From Harmonia axyridis (taxonomy: Eukaryota > Arthropoda > Insecta > Coleoptera > Coccinellidae), in contig NC_059505.1 of NCBI RefSeq assembly GCF_914767665.1, positions 42,033,506 to 42,097,505 of the forward strand: a stretch of DNA of 64,000 nucleotides, in the 5' to 3' direction. Below, piece by piece: positions 1 through 14,000 of this stretch (its first letter is position 1; the number at the start of each line of letters is the position of its first letter). A model generated the notes under the pieces. It worked only from the letters and a program-made list of their open reading frames with translations. It had not been told where the DNA came from and did no database searches. Position numbers and translations under genes: made by a program.

Positions 1-531
1 TAGAACGTTAAGAACAACCGATCTCAAACAATAATTATTGTCTTTGATCGGTAAAATGTCCTTACCGTTCTCGATATTTGATATACTATTTTGATCAATA
101 TTGTCATCAAGTCTTTCCGGAAATATGTATACAAAAAATGTTTGTCCAATGTAATCAGTTCAAACAAACGAACAAATTCCCTATAAACTATACATGCAGT
201 ATTCTCATGTTGAGATGTTTCCCTTGGGTAATTTTCAAAAAAATTAGGTGCACCTGCTACCGTTAATAATCAAGGAGTAATCAAATTAGGCAAGCCTACG
301 CATACTTGGATGTGTAACCGCAAAAGCCGCACTAGGGACAAAGTCAGGAGGTAGAGCAGAAGACACGTTAATGCATCTGGACCACAAGAGAGGCAGAATC
401 CGGCTTTTGTCTAGCAAGATGACTGGATGAGGGTACATAGGATGATTTCGAAGATTGAGATCGATTCAGGTGAGCATCTTTCGATCAAATATGTATGTTG
501 AACGAGGTTTAGTTTTGTTAGTTGACTGAAG
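1..531. other. Intergenic DNA, no gene seen
   Basis: AT-rich sequence with only short, unconvincing open frames. No splice-bounded exon, repeat family or RNA gene was recognised here. It borders the first MITE copy. Confidence 0.5.
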
Positions 532-930
532 AATACGCTCTATTAGTGTGACGTGACACACCGCCATTTTTGGTTCTCCTGTCAGTGTTCGGAATCCAAA
601 CAAATGAATTGTCATTCAAATTAGTACGGTGTCGTTGAAGGAATTGGCTTATTTTCATAAATAAAGGTATTTGAGCAACGATTTCAGTATTAATTGATAG
701 ACAGAAGGAACGAGGTTAATACCAGTAAGTTTGAATCCTGTATCATTCCCCAGATTTTGTAAAAAGCCGTGTTTATTAGTTGAACTTCAAGTAAGAACTT
801 ACTAGCATTAATCTCGTGCCTTCTGTCTATCAATTAATAGTAAAATCGTTCCTTAAATAATATTATTTATCAAAATGAGCCAATTCCTTCAACGACACCG
901 TACTAATTTGAATGACAATTTATTCATTTA
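532..930. mobile_element. Foldback MITE family 1, copy 1 (right end missing)
   Basis: It begins with AATACGCTCTATTAGT and runs through the same left arm, centre and most of the right arm as the full copies at 2572-3035 and 48312-48775. The right arm stops in an A/T-rich run near 930, before the terminal 60-70 bases seen in the other copies. Next to it lies another foldback element (about 945-1697), so the end was probably lost when that element arrived or by deletion. No coding capacity. Confidence 0.8.
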
Positions 931-944
931 TTTATTTTTTTTTT

Positions 945-1697
945 TATTTTAATTTACCGTATTTTAAAATAATAATCTGATAAACAGGGTGAATTACTTT
1001 GGAGCAATGACGTCACCGTATTTTTTTTTGAATGGAACACCCCATTTTGTCTTAATTTTCCGATTACTCTAGCTGAGCTGATTCCAAAAATTTATCACAT
1101 GTTGATTCCTATTGGTACAGGGTGGACAAAAATACAATTTTTTTGTGTGTGCTCATAATGTAATGCGTAACATTCTTAATTAGTTAAATTAAAAATATTA
1201 TCCAAAATACTTATTGCCTAGCGGCAATTGGTTTGAATGTAACACCCTGTAGTTTGTTACATTTTTAGGTCAATAAAAATGAGCTGTTTTCAAACATGTT
1301 TTGTACTTGTGGTCTAGCAGGCAGAGTATGAAAGAAATTATTTCTTATTTTTATACATTTTTATTAATCTAAAAATGTAACAAACTACAGGTTTTTACAT
1401 TCAAACCAATTGCCGCTAGACAATAAGTATTTTTGATAATATAGTTAATTTAACTGATAAAGAATGTTACTCGTTACTTTATGAGCAAACACAAAACTAT
1501 TGTATTTTTGTCCACCCTGTACCAATTGGAATCAACATGTGATACATTTTTGGAATCAGCTCATCAGCTAGAGTAATCGGAAAGTTGAGACAAAATGAGG
1601 GTGTTCCATTTAAAAAAAAATGAGGGTGACGTCATTACTCGAAAGTAATTCACCCTGTATATTAGATTATTATTTTAAAATACGGTGAATTAAAATC
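945..1697. mobile_element. Long inverted-repeat (foldback) element with ~340-bp arms
   Basis: The left arm (about 950-1290) reads TTACCGTATTTTAAAATAAT inwards. The right arm (about 1350-1693) is its reverse complement with scattered mismatches. Shared landmarks are a TGACGTCA palindrome (1008-1015 and 1627-1634), ACAGGGTGGACAAAAATACA, and CTAGCGGCAATTGG. The loop is under 100 bp. There is no open frame, so this is a non-autonomous DNA element or MITE. Target-site duplications could not be defined. Confidence 0.8.
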
Positions 1698-1854
1698 AAA
1701 AATCGACGTGTTTCAGGATTATTTCTTAAAATGCTCTGTTTAGCTAAAAATGAATTTGTTCCATACTTTACGGACACAGTGTATAAGGTTGTTACAAATA
1801 ATGGATATTCTTCCTGGGGGGGGGGTCTTTCCCCCTAATCCTCCTCCTGTGGAC

Positions 1855-1957
1855 ACGCCACTGGTTGGACCATAGACTTTATTGTTCAGGAGGTCATATT
1901 ATACAAAATACGAAAAACTTACCAGTGACAATTTTTCCATTAGGCTGCTGCCTGTTC
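1855..1957 (-). repeat. Fragment of a dispersed repeat shared with 36.8 kb
   Basis: Read on the minus strand this ~100-bp stretch contains GGCAGCAGCCTAATGGAAAA and then TATGACCTCCTGAACAA. The same order of motifs occurs on the plus strand at 36787-36900. Related sequence in opposite orientation lies near 37838-37867. It looks like one end of a dispersed DNA element. Confidence 0.5.
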
Positions 1958-2008
1958 CTTTTCTAAATTTAAGGACGCAAAATGATAAAATCAGTATAAA
2001 AAACAATC

Positions 2009-2014
2009 TTTATT
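2009..2014 (-). terminator. Polyadenylation signal of acid phosphatase gene 1
   Basis: AATAAA on the minus strand, 11 bp past the stop codon at 2025. It is very close, implying a very short 3' UTR. The paralogue at 19656 has the same arrangement. Confidence 0.6.
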
Positions 2015-2024
2015 TTAACATAAA

Positions 2025-5000
2025 CTAGGACATAGGTACATCAGTATCAACCGTGACATTTTTATGGGTAAAACTTTCACATAAAGCTACCCATTCTACA
2101 CTATCCACCAAATAAGGTGCAATGATCTGCTTGAATTTCTCGTACTTCAGCTTGGCCTTTTCACCTTCAACAGCCACACGCTTCGCTTTGGTACCTTTCA
2201 AGCCTGAATGTCGAAAATATATCTTCACGTAGTGAGTACCCATCTCATTCTTCCACAACTCGAATATGTAGAGGGCGCCAAAATCGGGTATACCTATGGA
2301 CGGAAGTCCCAAGGTATACGTCAGGTTCAACAGCATCCATTCTGTTGCAAAGTAGACCATGTACTTCCGGTAGATCGTTTTGGTGGTGCCGAAATCTACA
2401 CCGGTTATCGCTCTATCGAATTGGTTTTGTATTCTTCCCAACATTGGTCCCGACTAGAAAGAGATAAGAAAAAATTGAAGTCTGAAGAAAGTAACCAGAA
2501 GAGAAGAAACTTGTAAAAAAACGCAGTTAATTTTTTTTCTGATGATTCCAAGAGGTTCCACTCTAACTAGGAATACGCTCTATTAGTGTGACGTCACACA
2601 CCGCCATTTTTGGTTCTCCTGTCAGTGTTCGGAATCCAAACAAATAAATTGCCATTCAAATTAGTAAGGTGTCGTTGAAGGAATTGGCTTATTTTCATAA
2701 ATAAGAGTATTTGAGCAAAGATTTCAGTATTAATTGATAGACAGAAGGAACGAGGTTAATACCAGTAAGTTTGAATCCTGTATCATACCCCAGATTTTGT
2801 AAAAAGCCGTGTTTATTAGTTGAACTTCAAGTTCGAACTTACTGGCATTAATCTAGTGCCTTCTGTCTATCAATTGATAGTAAAATCGTTCCTTAAATAA
2901 TCTTATTTATCAAAATAAGCCGATTGCTTCAACGACAACGTACCAATTTGAATGACAATATGTTTGTTTGGATTCCGAACACTGACAGGAGAACTAAAAT
3001 TGCGGTGTGTGACGTCATCACTAATAGAGCGTATTGATGTGTTAGTGATTAGTTCAGTTAGAAATCTTAAATTTTCTGGGTTTTATATGGTTTCAGGATT
3101 CTGGTTTGTTATATGTTGTTGTTATATTTCATTATGATTAATTTTACTGTACAGGGTTTTCGAATAAGATGTTTAATTTTGAATAGCAAGCTATCTGAGC
3201 AGCTGTCATCTTTTGACATTTGACAAATGAAAGTTGTCATCTTTTGACATTTGACAAATGAGGGCTATGCCATTAAAGAGTGTCCTACCTGTATCCTTCG
3301 CTCTGTGGTGGTCATAGAGTCCATCTTCGAGTACTGTATGGCTAGAGGCGTCAGGTGGGGCCAGACCTTTTGAGCCCAGTCAGGTAAAGTCAAGTTCAGC
3401 CTACGTTCGAAGAGGAGGGTATCGAAAAGAGGGTACATCGAAGCGAAATCTATGGGATGACCACTTTTCTCACCGATGTACTTAAAAGTGTCACCATACA
3501 CAGCCATAATCTGTCTATAGGTCTCGGTTTTTCTTATGAGAGCAGACTCTTTGGGGATTTTGGGACAAGCATTCATGTTGACCACGATATCTTGATGAGC
3601 TGGCGAAATGTGAATGGGAGTAGGCCGCCAACGTAGCTGAGGATTCCAGTTTTCAGCAGAAGTGGGTGGATACAGACCTGGAAAGTTTCAAAGATTTGTG
3701 AATATTCAAAGAATGAGAACATTATTTTTTTTAAAGATTCTCCTGTCATGATAACCTCTACTCAGCAATATCTATCAGTTATTCTTATTTATAGGATCGA
3801 AAACTAACACGATTGTGTTAAAATAAAGAAGTAGGTATATTCTGAACTTTTCTATGTTCTAAGCATTTATCTCTCGGGAAGTGAGGTTATTTAGACCTTA
3901 TGGTAGATTTATGCACCAGTCCTAAGAACTAAGAATAAACCTAAGAACTAAGACCTAAGAATTGAACGCTAACAAATCAATGAGGGCGTTTATGCACGTT
4001 TCCTAAGAACTAAGGACTAACACTAGCAGCAAAGATTAGGGAGAGAAAGATAGGAAACGCCGTACTAACCCTAGTGCTAAATGGCGACCCACTTTTAGGC
4101 TCGTAGTTTACAACCAAAGGAACAGGTGGCGCTGAAATCATCTAACGAAAAAGAAATCTATATCTGGCGCGAATTTCAAATCTTCACAGTATTCCACATT
4201 CACTAGTAGCTTCTATTTTTTATACCATATTATAATATATTTTTTATACGGGGAGACAGAGTTTTTTATCCTCTTGTATCATACGCTGAAATGTATGATG
4301 CCCCGTTACATTTCCTCTGCTAGTACTGAGATTCATCGACACATATTATGCTTAAAAATTTTTTGAGAAATAAAAGTTCTTTCATGGGAATATTGTGTCA
4401 TTTTATTGATTGATTCGACTATGTAGATTAAGAAAATGCTTGCAGTTGTGCGGTCAGTACATTATTTCATAAATTATAGGCAAAAATATGAAACTTTCAA
4501 AGAAAAAATTGATAATTTTCCCGAAGCTGCCACTTCTTCTGGCCATGGGCTACGCACTTGAAACTCCACTATGTTTTAGAGCGGAACTTGAAGTTTGAAA
4601 ACGTTTTTATTTGAGGGATCTGTGACGAATAATTCAGGAGATATAACGATTTTTAGAGGCAAATTCAATTTTTTCCCAAATTTCGAGTTCAAATTCCCCC
4701 AAAACCGGGAGCTCTACGAAGAATCGGTGAGCGATGCCATAATTTACGATCTCTGATTAGCCGAATTTCGATCTCACCTGAAAAATTTTTTGTCCAAAAA
4801 TTTTCGTAAAATTTTCTATACCTGACCCTTAAAAATTTTTTGAAGAATAAAAGTTCTTTCATGGGAATATTGTGTCATTTTATTGATTGATTCGACTATG
4901 TAGATTACGAAAATGCTTGCAGTTGTGCGGTCAGTACATTATTTCATAAATTATAGGCAAAAATATGAAACTTTCAAAGAAAAAATTGATAATTTTCCCG

Positions 5001-8000
5001 AAGCTGCCACTTCTTCTGGCCATGGGCTACGCACTTGAAACTCCACTATGTTTTAGAGCGGAACTTGAAGTTTGAAAACGTTTTTATTTGAGGGATCTGT
5101 GACGAATAATTCAGGAGATATAACGATTTTTAGAGGCAAATTCAATTTTTTCCCAAATTTCGAGTTCAAATTCCCCCAAAACCGGGAGCTCTACGAAGAA
5201 TCGGTGAGCGATGCCATAATTTACGATCTCTGATTAGCCGAATTTTGATCTCACCTGAAAAATTCTTTGTCCAAAAATTTTCGTAAAATTTTCTATACCT
5301 GACTCTTAAAAATTTTTTGAAAAATAAAAGTTCTTTCATGGGAATATTGTGTCATTTTATTGATTGATTCGACTATGTAGATTACGAAAATGCTTGCAGT
5401 TGTGCGGTCAGTACATTATTTCATAAATTATAGGCAAAAATATGAAACTTTCAAAGAAAAAATTGATAATTTTCCCGAAGCTGCCACTTCTTCTGGCAAT
5501 GAGCTACGCACTTGAAACTCCACTATGTTTTAGAGCGGAACTTGAAGTTTGAAAACGTTTTTATTTGAGGGATCTGTGACGAATAATTCAGGAGATATAA
5601 CGATTTTTAGAGGCAAATTCAATTTTTTCCCAAATTTCGAGTTCAAATTCCCCCAAAACCGGGAGCTCTACGAAGAATCGGTGAGCGATGCCATAATTTA
5701 CGATCTCTGATTAGCCGAATTTCGATCTCACCTGAAAAATTCTTTGTCCAAAAATATTCGTAAAATTTTCTATACCTGACCCTTAAAAATTTTTTGAAAA
5801 ATAAAAGTTCTTTCATGGGAATATTGTGTCATTTTATTGATTGATTCGACTATGTAGATTAAGAAAATGCTTGCAGTTGTGCGGTCAGTACATTATTCCA
5901 TAAATTATAGGCAAAAATATGAAACTTTCAAAGAAAAAATTGATAATTTTCTCGAAGCTGCCACTTCTTCTGGCCATGGGCTACGCACTTGAAACTCCAC
6001 TATGTTTTAGAGCGGAACTTGAAGTTTGAAAACGTTTTTATTTTAGGGATCTGTGACGAATAATTCAGGAGATATAACGATTTTTAGAGGCAAATTCAAT
6101 TTTTTCCCAAATTTCGAGTTCAAATTCCCCCAAAACCGGGAGCTCTACGAAGAATCGGTGAGCGACGCCATAATTTACGATCTCTGATTAGCCGAATTTC
6201 GATCTCACCTGAAAAATTTTTTGTCCAAAAATTTTCGTAAAATTTTCTATACCTGACCCTTAAAAATTTTTTGAAAAATAAAAGTTCTTTCATGGGAATA
6301 TTGTGTCATTTTATTGATTGATTCGACTATGTAGATTACGAAAATGCTTGCAGTTGTGCGGTCAGTACATTATTTCATAAATTATAGGCAAAAATATGAA
6401 ACTTTCAAAGAAAAAATTGCTAATTTTCCCGAAGCTGCCACTTCTTCTGGCAATGAGCTACGCACTTGAAACTCCACTATGTTTTAGAGCGGAACTTGAA
6501 GTTTGAAAACGTTTTTATTTGAGGGATCTGTGACGAATAATTCAGGAGATATAACGATTTTTAGAGGCAAATTCAATTTTTTCCCAAATTCAGAGTTCAA
6601 ATTCCCCCAAAACCGGGAGCTCTACGAAGAATCGGTGAGCGATGCCATAATTTACGATCTCTGATTAGCCGAATTTCGATCTCACCTGAAAAATTCTTTG
6701 TCCAAAAATTTTCGTAAAATTTTCTATACCTGACCCTTAAAAATTTTTTGAAAAATAAAAGTTCTTTCATGGGAATATTGTGTCATTTTATTGATTGATT
6801 CGACTATGTAGATTACGAAAATGCTTGCAGTTGTGCGGTCAGTACATTATTTCATAAATTATAGGCAAAAATATGAAACTTTCAAAGAAAAAATTGATAA
6901 TTTTCCCGAAGCTGCCACTTCTTCTGGCAATGAGCTACGCACTTGAAACTCCACTATGTTTTAGAGCGGAACTTGAAGTTTGAAAACGTTTTTATTTGAG
7001 GGATCTGTGACGAATAATTCAGGAGATATAACGATTTTTAGAGGCAAATTCAATTTTTTCCCAAATTTCGAGTTCAAATTCCCCCAAAACCGGGAGCTCT
7101 ACGAAGAATCGGTGAGCGATGCCATAATTTACGATCTCTGATTAGCCGAATTTCGATCTCACCTGAAAAATTCTTTGTCCAAAAATATTCGTAAAATTTT
7201 CTATACCTGACCCTTAAAAATTTTTTGAAAAATAAAAGTTCTTTCATGGGAATATTGTGTCATTTTATTGATTGATTCGACTATGTAGATTAAGAAAATG
7301 CTTGCAGTTGTGCGGTCAGTACATTATTCCATAAATTATAGGCAAAAATATGAAACTTTCAAAGAAAAAATTGATAATTTTCTCGAAGCTGCCACTTCTT
7401 CTGGCCATGGGCTACGCACTTGAAACTCCACTATGTTTTAGAGCGGAACTTGAAGTTTGAAAACGTTTTTATTTTAGGGATCAGTGACGAATAATTCAGG
7501 AGATATAACGATTTTTAGAGGCAAATTCAATTTTTTCCCAAATTTCGAGTTCAAATTCCCCCAAAACCGGGAGCTCTACGAAGAATCGGTGAGCGATGCC
7601 ATAATTTACGATCTCTGATTAGCCGAATTTCGATCTCACCTGAAAAATTTTTTGTCCAAAAATTTTCGTAAAATTTTCTATACCTGACCCTTAAAAATTT
7701 TTTGAAAAATAAAAGTTCTTTCATGGGAATATTGTGTCATTTTATTGATTGATTCGACTATGTAGATTACGAAAATGCTTGCAGTTGTGCGGTCAGTACA
7801 TTATTTCATAAATTATAGGCAAAAATATGAAACTTTCAAAGAAAAAATTGATAATTTTACCGAAGCTGCCACTTCTTCTGGCAATGAGCTACGCACTTGA
7901 AACTCCACTATGTTTTAGAGCGGAACTTGAAGTTTGAAAACGTTTTTATTTGAGGGATCTGTGACGAATAATTCAGGAGATATAACGATTTTTAGAGGAA

Positions 8001-11000
8001 ATTCAATTTTTTCCCAAATTTCGAATTCAAATTCCCCCAAAACCGGGAGCTCTACGAAGAATCGGTGAGCGATGCCATAATTTACGATCTCTGATTAGCC
8101 GAATTTCGATCTCACCTGAAAATTTTTTGTCCAAAAATTTTCGTAAAATTTTCTATACCTGACCCTTAAAAATTTTTTGAAAAATAAAAGTTCTTTCATG
8201 GGAATATTGTGTCATTTTATTGATTGATTCGACTATGTAGATTACGAAAATGCTTGCAGTTGTGCGGTCAGTACATTATTTCATAAATTATAGGCAAAAA
8301 TATGAAACTTTCAAAGAAAAAATTGATAATTTTCTCGAAGCTGCCACTTCTTCTGGCAATGAGCTACGCACTTGAAACTCCACTATGTTTTAGAGCGGAA
8401 CTTGAAGTTTGAAAACGTTTTTATTTGAGGGATCTGTGACGAATAATTCAGGAGATATAACGATTTTTAGAGGCAAATTCAATTTTTTCCCAAATTTCGA
8501 GTTCAAATTCCCCCAAAACCGGGAGCTCTACGAAGAATCGGTGAGCGATGCCATAATTTACGATCTCTGATTAGCCGAATTTCGATCTCACCTGAAAAAT
8601 TTTTTGTCCAAAAATTTTCGTAAAATTTTCTATACTTGACCCTTAAAAATTTTTTGAAAAATAAAAGTTCTTTCATGGGAATATTGTGTCATTTTATTGA
8701 TTGATTCGACTATGTAGATTATGAAAATGTTTGCAGTTGTGCGGTCAGTACATTATTTCATAAATTATAGGCAAAAATATGAAACTTTCAAAGAAAAAAT
8801 TGATAATTTTCCCGAAACTGCCACTTCTTCTGGCCATGGGCTTCGCACTTGAAACTCCACTATGTTTTAGAGCGGAACTTGAAGTTTGAAAACGTTTTTA
8901 TTTGAGGGATCTGTGACGAATAATTCAGGAGATATATCGATTTTTAGAGGCAAATTCAATTTTTTCCCAAATTTCGATTCAAATTCCCCCAAAACAGGGA
9001 GCTCTACGAAGAATCGGTGAGCGATGCCATAATTTACGATCTCTGATTAGCCGAATTTCGATGTCACCTGAAAAATTTTTTGTCCAAAATTTTCGTAAAA
9101 TTTTCTATACCTGACCCTTAAAAATTTTTTGAAAAATAAAAGTTCTTTAATGGGAATATTGTGTCATTTTATTGATTGATTCGACTATGTAGATTACGAA
9201 AATGCTTGCAGTTGTGCGGTCAGTACATTATTTCATAAATTATAGGCAAAAATATGAAACTTTCAAAGAAAAAATTGATAATTTTCCCGAAGCTGCCACT
9301 TCTTCTGGCAATGAGCTACGCACTTGAAACTCCACTATGTTTTAGAGCGGAACTTGAAGTTTGAAAACGTTTTTATTTGAGGGATCTGTGACGAATAATT
9401 CAGGAGATATAACGATTTTTAGAGGCAAATTCAATTTTTTCCCAAATTTCGAGTTCAATTTCCCCCAAAACCGGGAGCTCTACGAAGAATCGGTGAGCGA
9501 TGCCATAATTTACGATCTCTGATTAGCCGAATTTCGATCTCACCTGAAAAATTTTTTGTCCAAAAATTTTCGTAAAATTTTCTATACCTGACCCTTAAAA
9601 TTTTTTTGAAAAATAAAAGTTCTTTCATGGGAATATTGTGTCATTTTATTGATTGATTCGACTATGTAGATTAAGAAAATGCTTGCAGTTGTGCGGTCAG
9701 TACATTATTCCATAAATTATAGGCAAAAATATGAAACTTTCAAAGAAAGCTGCCACTTCTTCTGGCCATGGGCTACGCACTTGAAACTCCACTATGTTTT
9801 AGAGCGGAACTTGAAGTTTGAAAACGTTTTTATTTTAGGGATCTGTGACGAATAATTCAGGAGATATAACGATTTTTAGAGGCAAATTCAATTTTTTCCC
9901 AAATTTCGAGTTCAAATTCCCCCAAAACCGGGAGCTCTACGAAGAATCGGTGAGCGATGCCATAATTTACGATCTCTGATTAGCCGAATTTCGATCTCAC
10001 CTGAAAAATTTTTTGTCCAAAAATTTTCGTAAAATTTTCTATACCTGACCCTTAAAAATTTTTTGAAAAATAAAAGTTCTTTCATGGGAATATAGTGTCA
10101 TTTTATTGATTGATTCGACTATGTAGATTACGAAAATGCTTGCAGTTGTGCGGTCAGTACATTATTTCATAAATTATAGGCAAAAATATGAAACTTTCAA
10201 AGAAAAAATTGATAATTTTCCCGAAGCTGCCACTTCTTCTAGCAATGAGCTACGCACTTGAAACTCCACTATGTTTTAGAGCGGAACTTGAAGTTTGAAA
10301 ACGTTTTTATTTGAGGGATCTGTGACGAATAATTCAGGAGATATAACGATTTTTAGAGGCAAATTCAATTTTTTCCCAAATTTCGAGTTCAAATTCCCCC
10401 AAATCCGGGAGCTCTACGAAGAATCGGTGAGCGATGCCATAATTTACGATCTCTGATTAGCCGAATTTCGATCTCACCTGAAAAATTTTTTGTCCAAAAA
10501 TTTTCGTAAAATTTTCTATACCTGACCCTTAAAAATTTTTTGAAAAATAAAAGTTCTTTCATGGGAATATTGTGTCATTTTATTGATTGATTCGACTATG
10601 TAGATTGAGAAAATGCTTGCAGTTGTGCGGTCAGTACATTATTTCATAAATTATAGGCAAAAATATGAAACTTTCAAAGAAAAAATTGATACTTTTCCCG
10701 AAGCTGCCACTTCTTCTGGCAATGAGCTACGCACTTGAAACTCCACTATGTTTTAGAGCGGAACTTGAAGTTTGAAAACGTTTTTATTTGAGGGATCTGT
10801 GACGAATAATTCAGGAGATATAACGATTTTTAGAGGCAAATTCAATTTTTTCCCTAAATTTCGAGTTCAAATTCCCCCAAAACCGGGAGCTCTACGAAGA
10901 ATCGGTGAGCGATGCCATAATTTACGATCTCTGATTAGCCGAATTTCGATCTCACCTGAAAAATTCTTTGTCCAAAAATTTTCGTAAAATTTTCTATACC

Positions 11001-14000
11001 TGACCCTTAAAAATTTTTTGAAAAATAAAAGTTCTTTCATGGGAATATTGTGTCATTTTATTGATTGATTCGACTATGTAGATTAAGAAAATGCTTGCAG
11101 TTGTGCGGTCAGTACATTATTCCATAAATTATAGGCAAAAATATGAAACTTTCAAAGAAAAAATTGATACTTTTCCCGAAGCTGCCACTTCTTCTGGCGA
11201 TGAGCTACGCACTTGAAACTCCACTATGTTTTAGAGCGGAACTTGAAGTTTGAAAACGTTTTTATTTGAGGGATCTGTGACGAATAATTCAGGAGATATA
11301 ACGATTTTTAGAGGCAAATTCAATTTTTTCCCAAATTTCGAGTTCAAATTCCCCCAAAACCGGGAGCTCTACGAAGAATCGGTGAGCGATGCCATAATTT
11401 ACGATCTCTGATTAGCCGAATTTCGATCTCACCTGAAAAATTTTTTGTCCAAAAATTTTCGTAAAATTTTCTATACCTGACCCTTAAAAATTTTTTGAAA
11501 AATAAAAGTTCTTTAATGGGAATATTGTGTCATTTTATTGATTGATTCGACTAAGTAGATTAAGAAAATGCTTGCAGTTGTGCGGTCAGTACATTATTTC
11601 ATAAATTATAGGCAAAAATATGAAACTTTCAAAGAAAAAATTGATACTTTTCCCGAAGCTGCCACTTCTTCTGGCGATGAGCTACGCACTTGAAACTCCA
11701 CTATGTTTCAGAGCGGAACTTGAAGTTTGAAAACGTTTTTATTTGAGGGATCTGTGACGAATAATTCAGGAGATATAACGATTTTTAGAGGCAAATTCAA
11801 TTTTTTCCCAAATTTCGAGTTCAAATTCCCCCAAAACCGGGAGCTCTACGAAGAATCGGTGAGCGATGCCATAATTTACGATCTCTGATCAGCCGAATTT
11901 CGATCTCACCTGAAAAATTTTTTGTCCAAAAATTTTCGTAAAATTTTCTATACCTGACCCTTAAAAATTTTTTGAAAAATAAAAGTTCTTTCATGGGAAT
12001 ATTGTGTCATTTTATTGATTGATTCGACTATGTAGATTACGAAAATGCTTGCAGTTGTGCGGTCAGTACATTATTTCATAAATTATAAGAAAAAATATGA
12101 AACTTTCAAAGAAAAAATTGATAATTTTCCCGGAGCTGCCACTTCTTCTGGCGATGAGCTACGCACTTGAAACTCCACTATGTTTTAGAGCGGAACTTGA
12201 AGTTTGAAAACGTTTTTATTTGAGGGATCTGTGACGAATAATTCAGGAGATATAACGATTTTTAGAGGCAAATTTAATTTTTTCCCAAATTTCGAGTTCA
12301 AATTCCCCCAAAACCGGGAGCTCTACGAAGAATCGGTGAGCGATGCCATAATTTACGATCCCTGATTAGCCGAATTTCGATCTCACCTGAAAAATTTTTT
12401 GTCCAAAAATTTTCGTAAAATTTTCTATACCTGACCCTTAAAAATTTTTTGAAAAATAAAAGTTCTTTCATGGGAATATTGTGTCATTTTATTGATTGAT
12501 TCGACTATGTAGAATAAGAAAATGCTTGCAGTTGTGCGGTCAGTACATTATTTCATAAATTATAGGCAAAAATATGAAACTTTCAAAGAAAAAATTGATA
12601 CTTTTCCCGAAGCTGCCACTTCTTCTGGCGATGAGCTACGCACTTGAAACTCCACTATGTTTCAGAGCGGAACTTGAAGTTTGAAAACGTTTTTATTTGA
12701 GGGATCTGTGACGAATAATTCAGGAGATATAACGATTTTTAGAGGCAAATTCAATTTTTTCCCAAATTTCGAGTTCAAATTCCCCCAAAACCGGGAGCTC
12801 TACGAAGAATCGGTGAGCGATGCCATAATTTACGATCTCTGATCAGCCGAATTTCGATCTCACCTGAAAAATTTTTTGTCCAAAAATTTTCGTAAAATTT
12901 TCTATACCTGACCCTTAAAAATTTTTTGAAAAATAAAAGTTCTTTCATGGGAATATTGTGTCATTTTATTGATTGATTCGACTATGTAGATTACGAAAAT
13001 GCTTGCAGTTGTGCGGTCAGTACATTATTTCATAAATTATAAGAAAAAATATGAAACTTTCAAAGAAAAAATTGATAATTTTCCCGGAGCTGCCACTTCT
13101 TCTGGCGATGAGCTACGCACTTGAAACTCCACTATGTTTTAGAGCGGAACTTGAAGTTTGAAAACGTTTTTATTTGAGGGATCTGTGACGAATAATTCAG
13201 GAGATATAACGATTTTTAGAGGCAAATTTAATTTTTTCCCAAATTTCGAGTTCAAATTCCCCCAAAACCGGGAGCTCTACGAAGAATCGGTGAGCGATGC
13301 CATAATTTACGATCTCTGATTAGCCGAATTTCGATCTCACCTGAAAAATTTTTTGTCCAAAAATTTTCGTAAAATTTTCTATACCTGACCCTTAAAAATT
13401 TTTTGAAAAATAAAAGTTCTTTCATGGGAATATTGTGTCATTTTATTGATTGATTCGACTATGTAGATTGAGAAAATGCTTGCAGTTGTGCGGTCAGTAC
13501 ATTATTTCATAAATTATAGGCAAAAATATGAAACTTTCAAAGAAAAAATTGATACTTTTCCCGAAGCTGCCACTTCTTCTGGCAATGAGCTACGCACTTG
13601 AAACTCCACTATGTTTTAGAGCGGAACTTGAAGTTTGAAAACGTTTTTATTTGAGGGATCTGTGACGAATAATTCAGGAGATATAACGATTTTTAGAGGC
13701 AAATTCAATTTTTTCCCAAATTTCGAGTTCAAATTCCCCCAAATCCGGGAGCTCTACGAAGAATCGGTGAGCGATGCCATAATTTACGATCTCTGATTAG
13801 CCGAATTTCGATCTCACCTGAAAAATTTTTTGTCCAAAAATTTTCGTAAAATTTTCTATACCTGACCCTTAAAAATTTTTTGAAAAATAAAAGTTCTTTC
13901 ATGGGAATATTGTGTCATTTTATTGATTGATTCGACTATGTAGATTGAGAAAATGCTTGCAGTTGTGCGGTCAGTACATTATTTCATAAATTATAGGCAA

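Noticed and set aside
10772..10987. 71-codon open frame inside the satellite
   Set aside because: It exists only because one unit has an extra base (CCCTAAATTTC); the other units do not share it.
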